Source: JBECKQ01 sp040235375 (GTDB lineage Bacteria > Planctomycetota > Phycisphaerae > UBA1845). From it: a stretch of 26,380 bases of DNA. The notes under the pieces were generated by a model. The model had not been told where the DNA came from and did no database searches. It saw only the letters and a list, made by a program, of their open reading frames with translations. Shown here piece after piece: positions 1 to 7,437 of the stretch. A program made the position numbers and the translations under genes. Numbering within the stretch: the first letter of the stretch is position 1; each line of letters begins with the position of its first letter. The DNA lies in assembly GCA_040235375.1 (NCBI GenBank), contig JBECKQ010000233.1, forward strand, positions 1-26,380, given 5' to 3'.

Positions 1-38
1 CAAGCTGGACGTCGAGGGTTCGAATCCCTTCGCCCGCT
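1..38 (+). tRNA. tRNA-Gly, 3' part (truncated by window start)
   Basis: The segment shows the end of an anticodon loop (C36-A-A), the 3' anticodon stem (GCTGG), a 5-nt variable loop, a T arm with stem GAGGG/CCCTT around the loop TTCGAAT, the acceptor strand CGCCCGC and discriminator T at 38. The acceptor would pair with GCGGGCG; that stem plus U73 and a C at position 36 fit bacterial tRNA-Gly. CCA is not encoded. The anticodon is mostly outside the window, so isoacceptor identity is not seen; Ala, Val, Asp and Glu also have C36 but usually not this acceptor and discriminator. Confidence 0.8.
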
Positions 39-539
39 TTAAACCCCTTCTCCAACGGCACTTATGCCGATACACTTCTTTGGTGTCATTGCCGTGGAAA
101 GAGGAAAACCGATGCGTTTTCGTCGCCATAAGTCCTTATCCTCCCGTTTCGATACATCCGAACCGCCAGTCATTCGATGCGATTACTGGAACCATGTGGA
201 GCAAGGAGGCGATACGGGTCGGCGCATGACTTTGGCGTGAAAACGTTGACTCATGATCATTGACAGCGCGTCACCAGCCTATGGGGCTCAACGAGAGGAT
301 TCTACTGAGTAAGCGTCCTGTGAAGCCCGTGTTTGATCGGCGCTGGGGCTGGGCGTTGGCGGGGCGGTCAGTCGGTAATCGTTGGTACGAGCGGGGTGGG
401 GTTCGTCGTACGGTTACAAACGTACGAAGCTCGAGAGCCTTCTGCACGCACGGAAGTTGCCAGAACTCAAGCAATATGTGGGTTATATCGTCCATAACCC
501 GACGGCACCAGGCGATACATTGGCCGCATGCAACCGACG
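39..539. other. Intergenic stretch without a supported gene
   Basis: About 500 bases between the tRNA and the convergent end of gene 1. The only coding candidate is a 42-codon ORF at 112-240 (+) preceded by a GAGG at about 8 nt; it resembles nothing I know. A 7-bp inverted repeat lies at 406-427. Longer plus-strand ORFs reaching into gene 1 are antisense shadows of its dockerin. Confidence 0.6.
406..427. repeat. Perfect 7-bp inverted repeat downstream of gene 1
   Basis: TCGTACG at 406-412 and CGTACGA at 421-427 form a perfect 7-bp stem around an 8-nt loop. It lies about 110 bases past the gene 1 stop in the direction of transcription. It has no T tract on either strand, so a role as terminator or operator is only possible. 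Confidence 0.35.
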
Positions 540-3500
540 TCAATGAGCAAGTGTCGATTGCTCAACGGCGAAGTCGGCCAAATCCACATCGCCATCGGGT
601 TCCGCATCAAAACAACCGCAATTAAGCGGCAAAGGCGTGGAAGGTCCATGCAAGCACATTGCGAAGTGCGCGAAGTCAACGAGGTCGACCGCGCCATCAC
701 CATTGCCGTCAGATGTCGGGCTGTCGTTCGTGCATGGTCCCTGTGTTATACCATGTAGATAGGCCGGAGAACCTGTATCGACACTATCATAGAGCGGAGT
801 TACGGACGACTCATAGGCACCGTGAATGCCCGCAATCGACGCTGCCCAGCTCGAGGCCTCATCATTCAATGCAACATCGTACATTCCGGGAAGACAGTAG
901 ATACTTAAGCCATTGGGATCCATTGCCGGCCAAGTGGGATCGTCGATTCCATTGCGATAAAGCACCACGTCAGACACCTGCATCTGCTCTGGGTACGGTC
1001 GGGCCAGGACGAGATCGTCGCCGGGCCGGCTGCCAAGCTCGTCGCCGGCGATTTCACCGCTCTCGCCGGTCTGTCCGTTCGTGGTTGCCTGGACAGAGGC
1101 TGCGGACCAAGCGTCGTCAAACTCGCTCCCATCGCCAGCAGCCGGTATAAGCGTAACCGCCGATCCAGCTCCGAGAATGTACTCGGGAAGAGCGCCGGCC
1201 CGCCCAACGTCGTCAGTTAGGTACCATTCATAGAGATTCACAGGCTGCCCGGAGACATTGTAAAGCTCCACCCATTCGGTAAGAGCAGCATGATCATCGT
1301 CTGCGGAACTGGGGTCGTACATGATTTCGGTAATCACGAGTGGCCCGCGCTGGATGTAGAAAGTGACCGCCGCCGAATAAGACTCGAGCAGTCCGTCGCT
1401 GGTCGTGAACGCAAACGAGTCCGTATACCCGGTACCATCTTGCACGTAGCAAAGGAGGTTGAAGGGAGGCCTGGGTATCAGGTAACCACTCCCCTGCACG
1501 TCCTGTGCCGTGATGACATGATTGGAGGCGACGTCAATGAGCGTTCCGTGTTGCGGTATCGACTTGACAATGAACAGGAGCAGGCCGAACAACGGCCGGG
1601 ATTGGTCGCTGCCCTGCAGATTGAAGTCTACGGTTGCGCCCGGCGTGGTCGGGATCTTCTGCAATATGGCCTTCGGCTGTTGATTACCGGGGGTAACGCC
1701 GTAGAGATAACCGGGGGAGCCGATGTCCAGCCCGCTGTAGACGCCAGACGAGTTGATCTGCTGAAAGCCGCCGGCTCCGTCGCCATGGGTGTGCGTCCAC
1801 CAGTTGCCGCCATCGTCATTCCCGGAAGACGTATAGTTCGTCAGGTCGTTCTTGCCGGGAAAGTCAGCGGGCACAATGGTGATACTGGACTGCCCGGACC
1901 TGTACGGCCAGGGCGAGGTGAGCGGATCGTCATCATCATAATTGACGGTGTCATAGATGGTTACGCCGTCGGTCAGCACGACGATCTCATTGTCGGGACG
2001 GGCCGCGCCCAAGGGGTTGCAGGGCGCCCATTGCGGCGAGTCGAGCGGAAGGTCGTTGTTCGGATTCAGATCGTTGACCGGGTCGTTGGCCAGACTGAAC
2101 CCAGCCAAGGCGCCGCCCGTTTCTCCATCGTCATTCAGTTGCAGTACGACCACGGCGGAGGGAGAACCGGCGCATTTGCCCGCCACACAGACGTCGTCAC
2201 TGGTGGCGAAGTCGAGATCGTCACAGGCGACACCGTCGGGACCGGGTGACCAGCCGAGCTGCGTCGCCGTGGAGTCACAGACCTGACACACGTTGTCAGG
2301 GTTGGGATCCTGGTCTGAATTACAGACGCCGTTGATCAGGCACGCGCCGGGAATGACGGTGAACGTGCACTGCACTCCGTCGAAACCGTCAGATGTGCAC
2401 CATAGATCGTCATCGCACGCGCCGATGCTGACGTCTCCGGACTCGATACGGCTCGGGGGGATGGCGTCCGCCGTCACTGCGTCTGTCAACTTCGTGGCAA
2501 GGCCGGGGAATTCAGGGGGATAGTCGGGAAGGAACCCTATACTGGTCACGGCGGGTGCGATTGCGCGAAAGCGCAACGTCGCTGCCATTCCGTCGGCGTC
2601 CGTCGATCCACCCAACAGAATGAGGGCGTAGAGGAGCGCTCCATCATCGTCGGCCTGGGCCAATTCCGTCCAGGGCTGAGCGCCCGCCTGGCCTGGATCG
2701 ATTTCCAGAAGTGTCATGACGTTGTCATCGTAGGACATCAATGCCTGAACGCCGTTGATCGGCCGCGTGAGGTTGCGCACCACCAAATCGACAGCCACTT
2801 CGTCCCCTTGCTGGACAAAGAGGCTTCCGGGGGCGACGACGAGCGCAAGCTCGTTGTCCGCGCGTGCCAAGGGATGCTGCTCGTCGGGACCCGCGGGGGA
2901 CATGCCCTGGCGCTGCCAAGTGCACGGACTGCCCCGGGCCCGTTCGCGAGACTGATCGGTACGAATGGCAGGAGCGATCGCTTTGCGTTGCGAAAGTGAG
3001 CGTATCCGCTTGTCAGCCGGCTGTCGTGGAGTCGAGCGGCCCTCATTGAGGCCCCAGGCCATCCTGAAGTCGTTGACGGTCGGCAGAGCGCCTGGCGTGC
3101 CGTCCGGAATGATCACGACGACATGGCCGGAGCGAAGCACGAAATCGGGGATTGTTGAACTTCGCAGGAGCGTGCACGGCGCTGCGAGTTCGACATCCTC
3201 GTCCTGGAAGAACCAGCCGCCGATGTTGATATCCGTGTAGGTTCTGTTGAAGAGTTCGATCCACTCGGCGGGCGACGGCGGGTCTTCCGACGAGCGCGGA
3301 TCATACATAATCTCCGAGATGATCACATCGCCCGGCTTCGGATCCGGATTGAGGTCGATCTGGCCGCGGAGGGCGCCGGCCGGCTGCCCGGCTGTATCGA
3401 TCTGCACATAAAGACGTCCGGCCTTAAGTTCTGATACATCATTCGCCGACAGGAGCCAATTGTCATAGATGGGCGACGCCGGCGACGCGAACGTGAATAC

Positions 3501-3830
3501 CACTGGGCCGTTCTGCCCCCAGTCCGCGTTGCGGACCGTCGCCACAGTAGCGTCTGTGAGATCGTGCTGGATTATAAAGGCCAGTTCCGTTTCGTCCGTG
3601 CTCAGGCGGGAGGCGCCTCGGCCGGTTGCGCTGCTCCCGGAAGGAGGGACCACCTGGTCCTTGGTCAATACGAACGATCGTACGAGTTGTGCAACGGCGG
3701 GCGACGGTGTTGCAGCGACAAGGGCGACACTGCAGAAGACGTACGCGTAAATCGGCCCGAGCCGGCAACCTTCCCCAGGAAGAAAGCTCGCGGCGCTCCT
3801 TGCCGACTGCCCTTGAGGGAGGCGGTTCAC
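540..3830 (-). CDS. Gene 1: secreted CHRD / lamin-tail / cohesin-like / dockerin protein
   Basis: 1096 aa, GTG start, TGA stop. A long basic N-region precedes a hydrophobic signal core near residues 26-46 ending PAVA. Residues about 49-155 match the CHRD pattern (GxLRGQI-type end). A lamin-tail domain opens at about 168 (ISEIMYDP, EWIELFN) and breaks off near 264; a cohesin-like module (INGVQALMSYD, about 325-470) and a cysteine-rich linker follow; then from about 559 sequence looking like the missing lamin-tail half continues to about 705. A cadherin/Ig-like module (about 707-826), a second lamin-tail domain (about 829-1030) and a dockerin EF-hand pair (1036-1090) complete it. The start is 6 bp after gene 2, with GGAGG 10 nt upstream. 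Family knowledge: such modules bind surfaces or partners; no catalytic domain is seen. The role is inferred to be structural or adhesive. Residues 265-323 read like out-of-frame sequence. Confidence 0.9.
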   Translation of the reverse strand: MNRLPQGQSARSAASFLPGEGCRLGPIYAYVFCSVALVAATPSPAVAQLVRSFVLTKDQVVPPSGSSATGRGASRLSTDETELAFIIQHDLTDATVATVRNADWGQNGPVVFTFASPASPIYDNWLLSANDVSELKAGRLYVQIDTAGQPAGALRGQIDLNPDPKPGDVIISEIMYDPRSSEDPPSPAEWIELFNRTYTDINIGGWFFQDEDVELAAPCTLLRSSTIPDFVLRSGHVVVIIPDGTPGALPTVNDFRMAWGLNEGRSTPRQPADKRIRSLSQRKAIAPAIRTDQSRERARGSPCTWQRQGMSPAGPDEQHPLARADNELALVVAPGSLFVQQGDEVAVDLVVRNLTRPINGVQALMSYDDNVMTLLEIDPGQAGAQPWTELAQADDDGALLYALILLGGSTDADGMAATLRFRAIAPAVTSIGFLPDYPPEFPGLATKLTDAVTADAIPPSRIESGDVSIGACDDDLWCTSDGFDGVQCTFTVIPGACLINGVCNSDQDPNPDNVCQVCDSTATQLGWSPGPDGVACDDLDFATSDDVCVAGKCAGSPSAVVVLQLNDDGETGGALAGFSLANDPVNDLNPNNDLPLDSPQWAPCNPLGAARPDNEIVVLTDGVTIYDTVNYDDDDPLTSPWPYRSGQSSITIVPADFPGKNDLTNYTSSGNDDGGNWWTHTHGDGAGGFQQINSSGVYSGLDIGSPGYLYGVTPGNQQPKAILQKIPTTPGATVDFNLQGSDQSRPLFGLLLFIVKSIPQHGTLIDVASNHVITAQDVQGSGYLIPRPPFNLLCYVQDGTGYTDSFAFTTSDGLLESYSAAVTFYIQRGPLVITEIMYDPSSADDDHAALTEWVELYNVSGQPVNLYEWYLTDDVGRAGALPEYILGAGSAVTLIPAAGDGSEFDDAWSAASVQATTNGQTGESGEIAGDELGSRPGDDLVLARPYPEQMQVSDVVLYRNGIDDPTWPAMDPNGLSIYCLPGMYDVALNDEASSWAASIAGIHGAYESSVTPLYDSVDTGSPAYLHGITQGPCTNDSPTSDGNGDGAVDLVDFAHFAMCLHGPSTPLPLNCGCFDAEPDGDVDLADFAVEQSTLAH

Positions 3831-3836
3831 CGTGTA

Positions 3837-4988
3837 TCAGCCTCCACGAGCCGGTTGGGCGACATAGCTGGCCAGCGATCGGGCGAAGTCATGCAGGTCG
3901 ACGTCGCCGTCGCCGTCGGCGTCGAAGACGTTCCTGCATGCTTGACTGGTAACCGGGCAGGCCGGCTTCGGCGTGCTGCCCGGTCCGCACAAGCAGTCCG
4001 GGAACGGATCGTAGTCGTCATGATCGAAGTCGCCGTCACCGTCGAAATCCGCAAACGTCCAACCGGTCGGTAGAACAATATCGAACGACACCGGCGCTCC
4101 CATGGCCGCCGCCCATCCGCCGGCAAGTCCTCCACCGTGAAACGACTCTTCGGTCAACAGAAAGTGACAATCGTAATGGCCCGCGGGCAGGCGTACGCCG
4201 TCTGCCGGTAGTCGCTCCCATTCACCGAATACACCCTCCGTCGTCTCCGGGTAGATCGTGTCATAGGCGTTGACCGGGTCCGGCTGTCCGCCGCTGAAGG
4301 TGACCTGCCGGATCGGACCGTCGTTCGCGCCAGGTTGTCGCTGGGAGAGCTTCCAGAGCACGTGATAGCTGTTGTCGGCGTCAAAGCTGAGCGTGGCATC
4401 ACCAGCCTCATCGGTGATGAAGTAATCAAAAACCAGGTATGCGGTGTACTTGTAGCGTTTACCTGTCGGGCTGGTTCCATAAGGATCGGGTTCGTCGCGA
4501 CGCTGGCAGTACGTAAGATCGTTGGGGTTCGGCCATGAGCCGTCGCCCTTGTTGTTGAGATTCCATCCGGAATTCCAGTCCGTACCGGTCCACTCCTGCT
4601 GCCACCACCGGCCCGTGAAGCCGATCAGTTCGTTGGACTCGGTCCCCGGCTCGCCCACGAGCTTGAACTGGTACACGAAGTTGGGCTTGAGATGGGTGGC
4701 GGTAAGCGTTCCGTGGAGTGTCTCCGCGCCGGTGAAGAAGTCGACCTGCACGGCGGCCTGCGTGTAATCGTAATCGTCCTTGTAGCTGTATCCGTCCGTG
4801 CTCGCGTCGACGTCATAGAGTTGGTCGGCGACATCCATCCAGCGATAGCTTCCCTGAGGGCTGGTCAGGCCGGAATCGATGTCAATCAGCGCGACGCTGA
4901 TCGGTGCCTCGGCGATCGCGTGCGAGCCCGCGCAAAATGAGATTACCAGTGTGCGAGCTACCAAAGCGCGTTTCAGAAGCTTGTCCAT
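3837..4988 (-). CDS. Gene 2: secreted LTEESFH-domain protein with dockerin
   Basis: 383 aa, with a strong AAGGAGG 5 nt before the ATG. Signal peptide at about 1-27. Residues about 45-305 form a domain I do not recognise, with landmarks DYDYTQ, TATHLKPNFVYQFKLV, GRWW, a YLVFDYFITDEAG strand, a HVLW motif and LLTEESFHGGGLAGGW. The same landmarks in the same order occur in the N-terminal module of gene 8 (about 83-320), so this is a shared domain. Residues about 313-375 are two EF-hand loops (DFDGDGDFDHDD and DADGDGDVDLHD) joined by a cysteine-containing linker, typical of dockerin. It is followed 6 bp later by gene 1, so co-transcription is likely. No catalytic motif is seen. It could be a carbohydrate- or matrix-binding module; that is a guess. 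Confidence 0.9.
   Translation of the reverse strand: MDKLLKRALVARTLVISFCAGSHAIAEAPISVALIDIDSGLTSPQGSYRWMDVADQLYDVDASTDGYSYKDDYDYTQAAVQVDFFTGAETLHGTLTATHLKPNFVYQFKLVGEPGTESNELIGFTGRWWQQEWTGTDWNSGWNLNNKGDGSWPNPNDLTYCQRRDEPDPYGTSPTGKRYKYTAYLVFDYFITDEAGDATLSFDADNSYHVLWKLSQRQPGANDGPIRQVTFSGGQPDPVNAYDTIYPETTEGVFGEWERLPADGVRLPAGHYDCHFLLTEESFHGGGLAGGWAAAMGAPVSFDIVLPTGWTFADFDGDGDFDHDDYDPFPDCLCGPGSTPKPACPVTSQACRNVFDADGDGDVDLHDFARSLASYVAQPARGG
3841..3845 (-). promoter_or_regulatory. Ribosome binding site for gene 1, inside the end of gene 2
   Basis: GGAGG ends 10 nt before the GTG at 3830 and overlaps the last codons of gene 2. It supports the GTG start, and suggests gene 1 is translated from the same message as gene 2, possibly by coupling. 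Confidence 0.6.
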
Positions 4989-5076
4989 TTCATCCTCCTT
5001 CAGCCGAGCACGGGTGTCGCTGAGCGGGATGACGTCAAGTCGCGTTCAACCCTCAGATGATTCGGTGACCCCTGCA

Positions 5077-5093
5077 GCGGGTAATCGTCGCGC
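5077..5093. promoter_or_regulatory. Intergenic 17-mer shared with 7335-7351
   Basis: GCGGGTAATCGTCGCGC in the gene 3-gene 2 gap matches 15 of 17 bases at 7335-7351 in the gene 5-gene 4 gap. A regulatory function is not demonstrated; distance to the downstream start differs (about 90 against about 38 nt). Confidence 0.25.
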
Positions 5094-5130
5094 GTGCCGC
5101 AGCCGTCCCACACCGGGATGTTGCTGGAGG

Positions 5131-6354
5131 TCAACCGGCGAACACCACGGCGAACTCCGCGAAATCTCTCAGGTCAACGTCGCCATCTCTGTCGAAGTCG
5201 AACCGGCAACAATCGTCGTCGATCGCCGTCACGCCGGGGCCCTGCAAACAGGCCGGAACTCTCGCATGATCAGCCAGGTCAATAATCCCGTCCCGATTCC
5301 AATCGCCCACGTTGGCGATGAATGCCGGTCCTTGCAGGGCGGGAATCACCGTAATGCCGGTTCCCGCACAAGTGAGCTTGGTGCTCAGCGGCGGCACGTT
5401 CGATTCGAGACTCACTGTTCCCAGGGACGAACTCAGCCCCTCTGTCGCTACGAACAGGAGCCGTGCAACGACCCCATCTGTCTGCGTTTCCGTCCCCAGA
5501 AGAACCACCGCGTAGGTGATCTGTCCGCCGGACTCATCCTCTTGAACCACCGCCGCGGTATCCCACGGCGATCCGGCGCCGTCACCCAGCAGGACGTCCA
5601 CGTACTGCAGCACCGCCTCGTCGTAGGAGATCAGTGCCTGGACTCCGTTAACAGGCTTTTCCATTCCCGTGGCGTGCAACTCGACCGTTACCATGTCACC
5701 CGGCCACACGCCACAGCTTGCTCCGGGTGCCCTCATGTCAAGCGTTCCCCAGTGGGGCACGACAAGTTGCACCGCTACCGATCCCACTGTGCCGGTGATG
5801 TCACTTCCCGGCTCATCGCCGAAAACCTGAGTCTGGGTGCTCGTTCCGGCCGCCAATGGAACCTGAACGGTCGTGAGAGGGGTCTCAGCGACCGCGTTGA
5901 ACCGGAAAGTCGTTATCAACAGCCCCCCGGGCGTCGCCAGCGCTGGTGTGGTGAAATTCGCTCCTGCCTGGTAATAGGCGTCGCCGTCGTTGTAGGGCAG
6001 GCCGGTGTAAGGCTGGCAGAAAACGTCCGGCCCACAGTCCGCGTTGAGCCGGTCTGCCCCGGCATCGCTGAAAAACGATGAGAATAGCCACGTGTAGGGA
6101 CCATTGTTGTTCAGGCCCGCCAGTTCGAGGTACTGGGGGTCCCATTCCAGGATGACCTGCATGCCGCGAACGATCTCGGGAAAGCCGCTCGTCGAGACGG
6201 CGTAGAGTCCGATCTCGACGACATCCCCGATTTCCCACGTTACCTGGGACGAACGTAACTCGAGATCGACCAGGTTGCCGTCTGCGCGTGCAAAGCTGCA
6301 CAACACCCCGGACACAATCACCACAGCCACAATAAGGACCGCGCGTGTCAACAT
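5131..6354 (-). CDS. Gene 3: secreted double cohesin-like protein with dockerin
   Basis: 407 aa when started at the ATG at 6354, which has GGAG 9 nt upstream and opens directly into a signal peptide (MLTRAVLIVAVVIVSGVL, cleavage near ARA-D). An ORF extension upstream to 6744 runs into gene 4 in another frame and lacks secretion features, so it was dropped. Residues about 30-180 form a divergent cohesin-like module related to that of gene 6. Residues about 200-345 form a second module with the KPVNGVQALISYD strand also seen in genes 1, 4 and 5. Residues about 350-407 are a dockerin with loops DWNRDGIIDLAD and DFDRDGDVDLRD joined by CLQGP...CC. Having both partners of the cohesin-dockerin pair on one chain suggests a scaffold or linker role, as inference. 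Confidence 0.9.
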   Translation of the reverse strand: MLTRAVLIVAVVIVSGVLCSFARADGNLVDLELRSSQVTWEIGDVVEIGLYAVSTSGFPEIVRGMQVILEWDPQYLELAGLNNNGPYTWLFSSFFSDAGADRLNADCGPDVFCQPYTGLPYNDGDAYYQAGANFTTPALATPGGLLITTFRFNAVAETPLTTVQVPLAAGTSTQTQVFGDEPGSDITGTVGSVAVQLVVPHWGTLDMRAPGASCGVWPGDMVTVELHATGMEKPVNGVQALISYDEAVLQYVDVLLGDGAGSPWDTAAVVQEDESGGQITYAVVLLGTETQTDGVVARLLFVATEGLSSSLGTVSLESNVPPLSTKLTCAGTGITVIPALQGPAFIANVGDWNRDGIIDLADHARVPACLQGPGVTAIDDDCCRFDFDRDGDVDLRDFAEFAVVFAG

Positions 6355-6363
6355 CGGATCTGT

Positions 6364-6367
6364 CTCC
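6364..6367 (-). promoter_or_regulatory. Ribosome binding site that fixes the gene 3 start
   Basis: GGAG lies 9 nt before the ATG at 6354. Three of its bases fall in the 3' arm of a 6-bp inverted repeat (6365-6370 with 6379-6384), so the site could be partly masked in the RNA. Confidence 0.5.
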
Positions 6368-6421
6368 GACAAGAGGCCGTCGGACTTCGCTTTGCGATCA
6401 TCGCCCGAATCACGCGCGAAG

Positions 6422-6435
6422 CCTGTCGAAACAGG
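6422..6435 (-). terminator. Small hairpin in the gene 4-gene 3 gap
   Basis: On the minus strand CCTGT and ACAGG form a 5-bp stem around the tetraloop TTCG, about 60 nt after the gene 4 stop. The stem is short, the closing pair is T-A and there is no T tract, so a terminator role is weakly supported. Confidence 0.2.
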
Positions 6436-6493
6436 GGGCGACGTGAATCGCATCGCCGCATCGACCGGCGGTACGTTAGTCAGGTCTAACCAT

Positions 6494-7297
6494 TCATCTC
6501 TCGTGCGGCGGACCGTCGAATGCGTCCCATGAGTAAATCGAAGCGGGTGATGCCCGCATCGATGATCCGCCGGCCAGTTGGGTGAACTCTGCGAAATCAG
6601 CGAGGTCCACATCGGCATCACCATCAAAGTCAAACCAACAGCACTGCGGCTGACCATAGTCGAGAGCAGGTCCTGCCAGACAGCCGGCCAATGTCTCGTG
6701 ATCAGCGGTGTCGACGTCGCCGTCCGCGTCCCAGTCGCCGGCATGGGCGATCTCGAGGTCCTCCCCGAGCGCCGGAAACACGTTCGCGGACGTCGATGCG
6801 AGCGTCAGCTTGGTTTCAAAGCTTGACGCGTAAGGCAAAAGATCCGCGTGGGTCAATGCCGCGGTAGTGACGTCAAGAGCTGTAAACTCGATGCGCCCCA
6901 CGACGGCGTCCTGAGTGGTCTGGCCGAACATGGCGACACCGGCAACGAGCACGCCATCCTCAACTTCGCCAACAAACGGGAACGAGGCGTCCCACGGTGA
7001 ACCGTTTCCGTCGCCGGGCAAGAAGTTAACGAGTGTCAGCCGCGTATGGTCGTAGGCCACAACGGCCTGCACGGCGTTGATGGGCTCAACGAGGTCCGAC
7101 GCTTCGACCTGCACCATGATGGCCTGGCCGGATCGAAGGCCGCACCAGTCCGCGGTCATCGACAATGCGACCGTACCCCAGTCTGCAATGGTGCCGGATG
7201 CAGTGTGTCCGGCGGAATCACTCAGGGGGACAGAAGCAAGCCGCGGCGCGTCAACGACCGTGAGCAAGCTCAAGACACCTGTGAATACGCTGACCAT
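6494..7297 (-). CDS. Gene 4: small cohesin-like plus dockerin protein
   Basis: 267 aa, with AAGGA 8 nt before the ATG. The N-terminus is hydrophobic (VFTGVLSLLTVV) but lacks the usual basic residues, so the signal peptide is weak and the start is slightly uncertain. Residues about 38-175 are one cohesin-like module with the strand PINAVQAVVAYD and a SPWDASF segment close to SPWDTAA in gene 3. Residues about 187-245 are a dockerin: DWDADGDVDTAD, then CLAGP...CC, then DFDGDADVDLAD. A tail of about 20 residues follows. It is the shortest protein in the cluster and looks like a minimal version of gene 3, likely a duplication product. Inferred role: bivalent connector. No enzyme motif is seen. Confidence 0.88.
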   Translation of the reverse strand: MVSVFTGVLSLLTVVDAPRLASVPLSDSAGHTASGTIADWGTVALSMTADWCGLRSGQAIMVQVEASDLVEPINAVQAVVAYDHTRLTLVNFLPGDGNGSPWDASFPFVGEVEDGVLVAGVAMFGQTTQDAVVGRIEFTALDVTTAALTHADLLPYASSFETKLTLASTSANVFPALGEDLEIAHAGDWDADGDVDTADHETLAGCLAGPALDYGQPQCCWFDFDGDADVDLADFAEFTQLAGGSSMRASPASIYSWDAFDGPPHER

Positions 7298-7334
7298 GAC
7301 AGAGATCCTTCAACGATTGCTTCTCGCGCACCGA

Positions 7335-7351
7335 GCGGATAATTGTCGCGC
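7335..7351. promoter_or_regulatory. Intergenic 17-mer shared with 5077-5093
   Basis: GCGGATAATTGTCGCGC, the counterpart of the motif in the gene 3-gene 2 gap (two differences). On the coding strand it reads GCGCGACAATTATCCGC, about 38 nt before the gene 4 ATG. Confidence 0.25.
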
Positions 7352-7358
7352 TTTCGGC

Positions 7359-7409
7359 GCCCGCAGGCCGGCCGGCAGGAGGGGACAAGTGCCTGCCAGG
7401 CCCGCGGGC
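7359..7409 (-). terminator. Long imperfect GC-rich hairpin after gene 5
   Basis: Starting 29 nt past the gene 5 stop, three stacked stems can form: GCCCGC with GCGGGC, GGCC with GGCC, and GGCAGG with CCTGCC around a 12-nt loop. No T tract follows on the minus strand, so it may be a non-canonical terminator or an RNA-stability element. Confidence 0.4.
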
Positions 7410-7437
7410 TGGCCACTTGGAAAGCTCAACTCGCTCG

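Noticed and set aside
4879..6081. 400-codon plus-strand ORF
   Set aside because: Antisense across the gene 2 start and most of gene 3; no homology pattern.
6355..6744. N-terminal extension of gene 3
   Set aside because: The extra 130 codons overlap the 3' end of gene 4 in another frame, and the internal ATG has a binding site and signal peptide.
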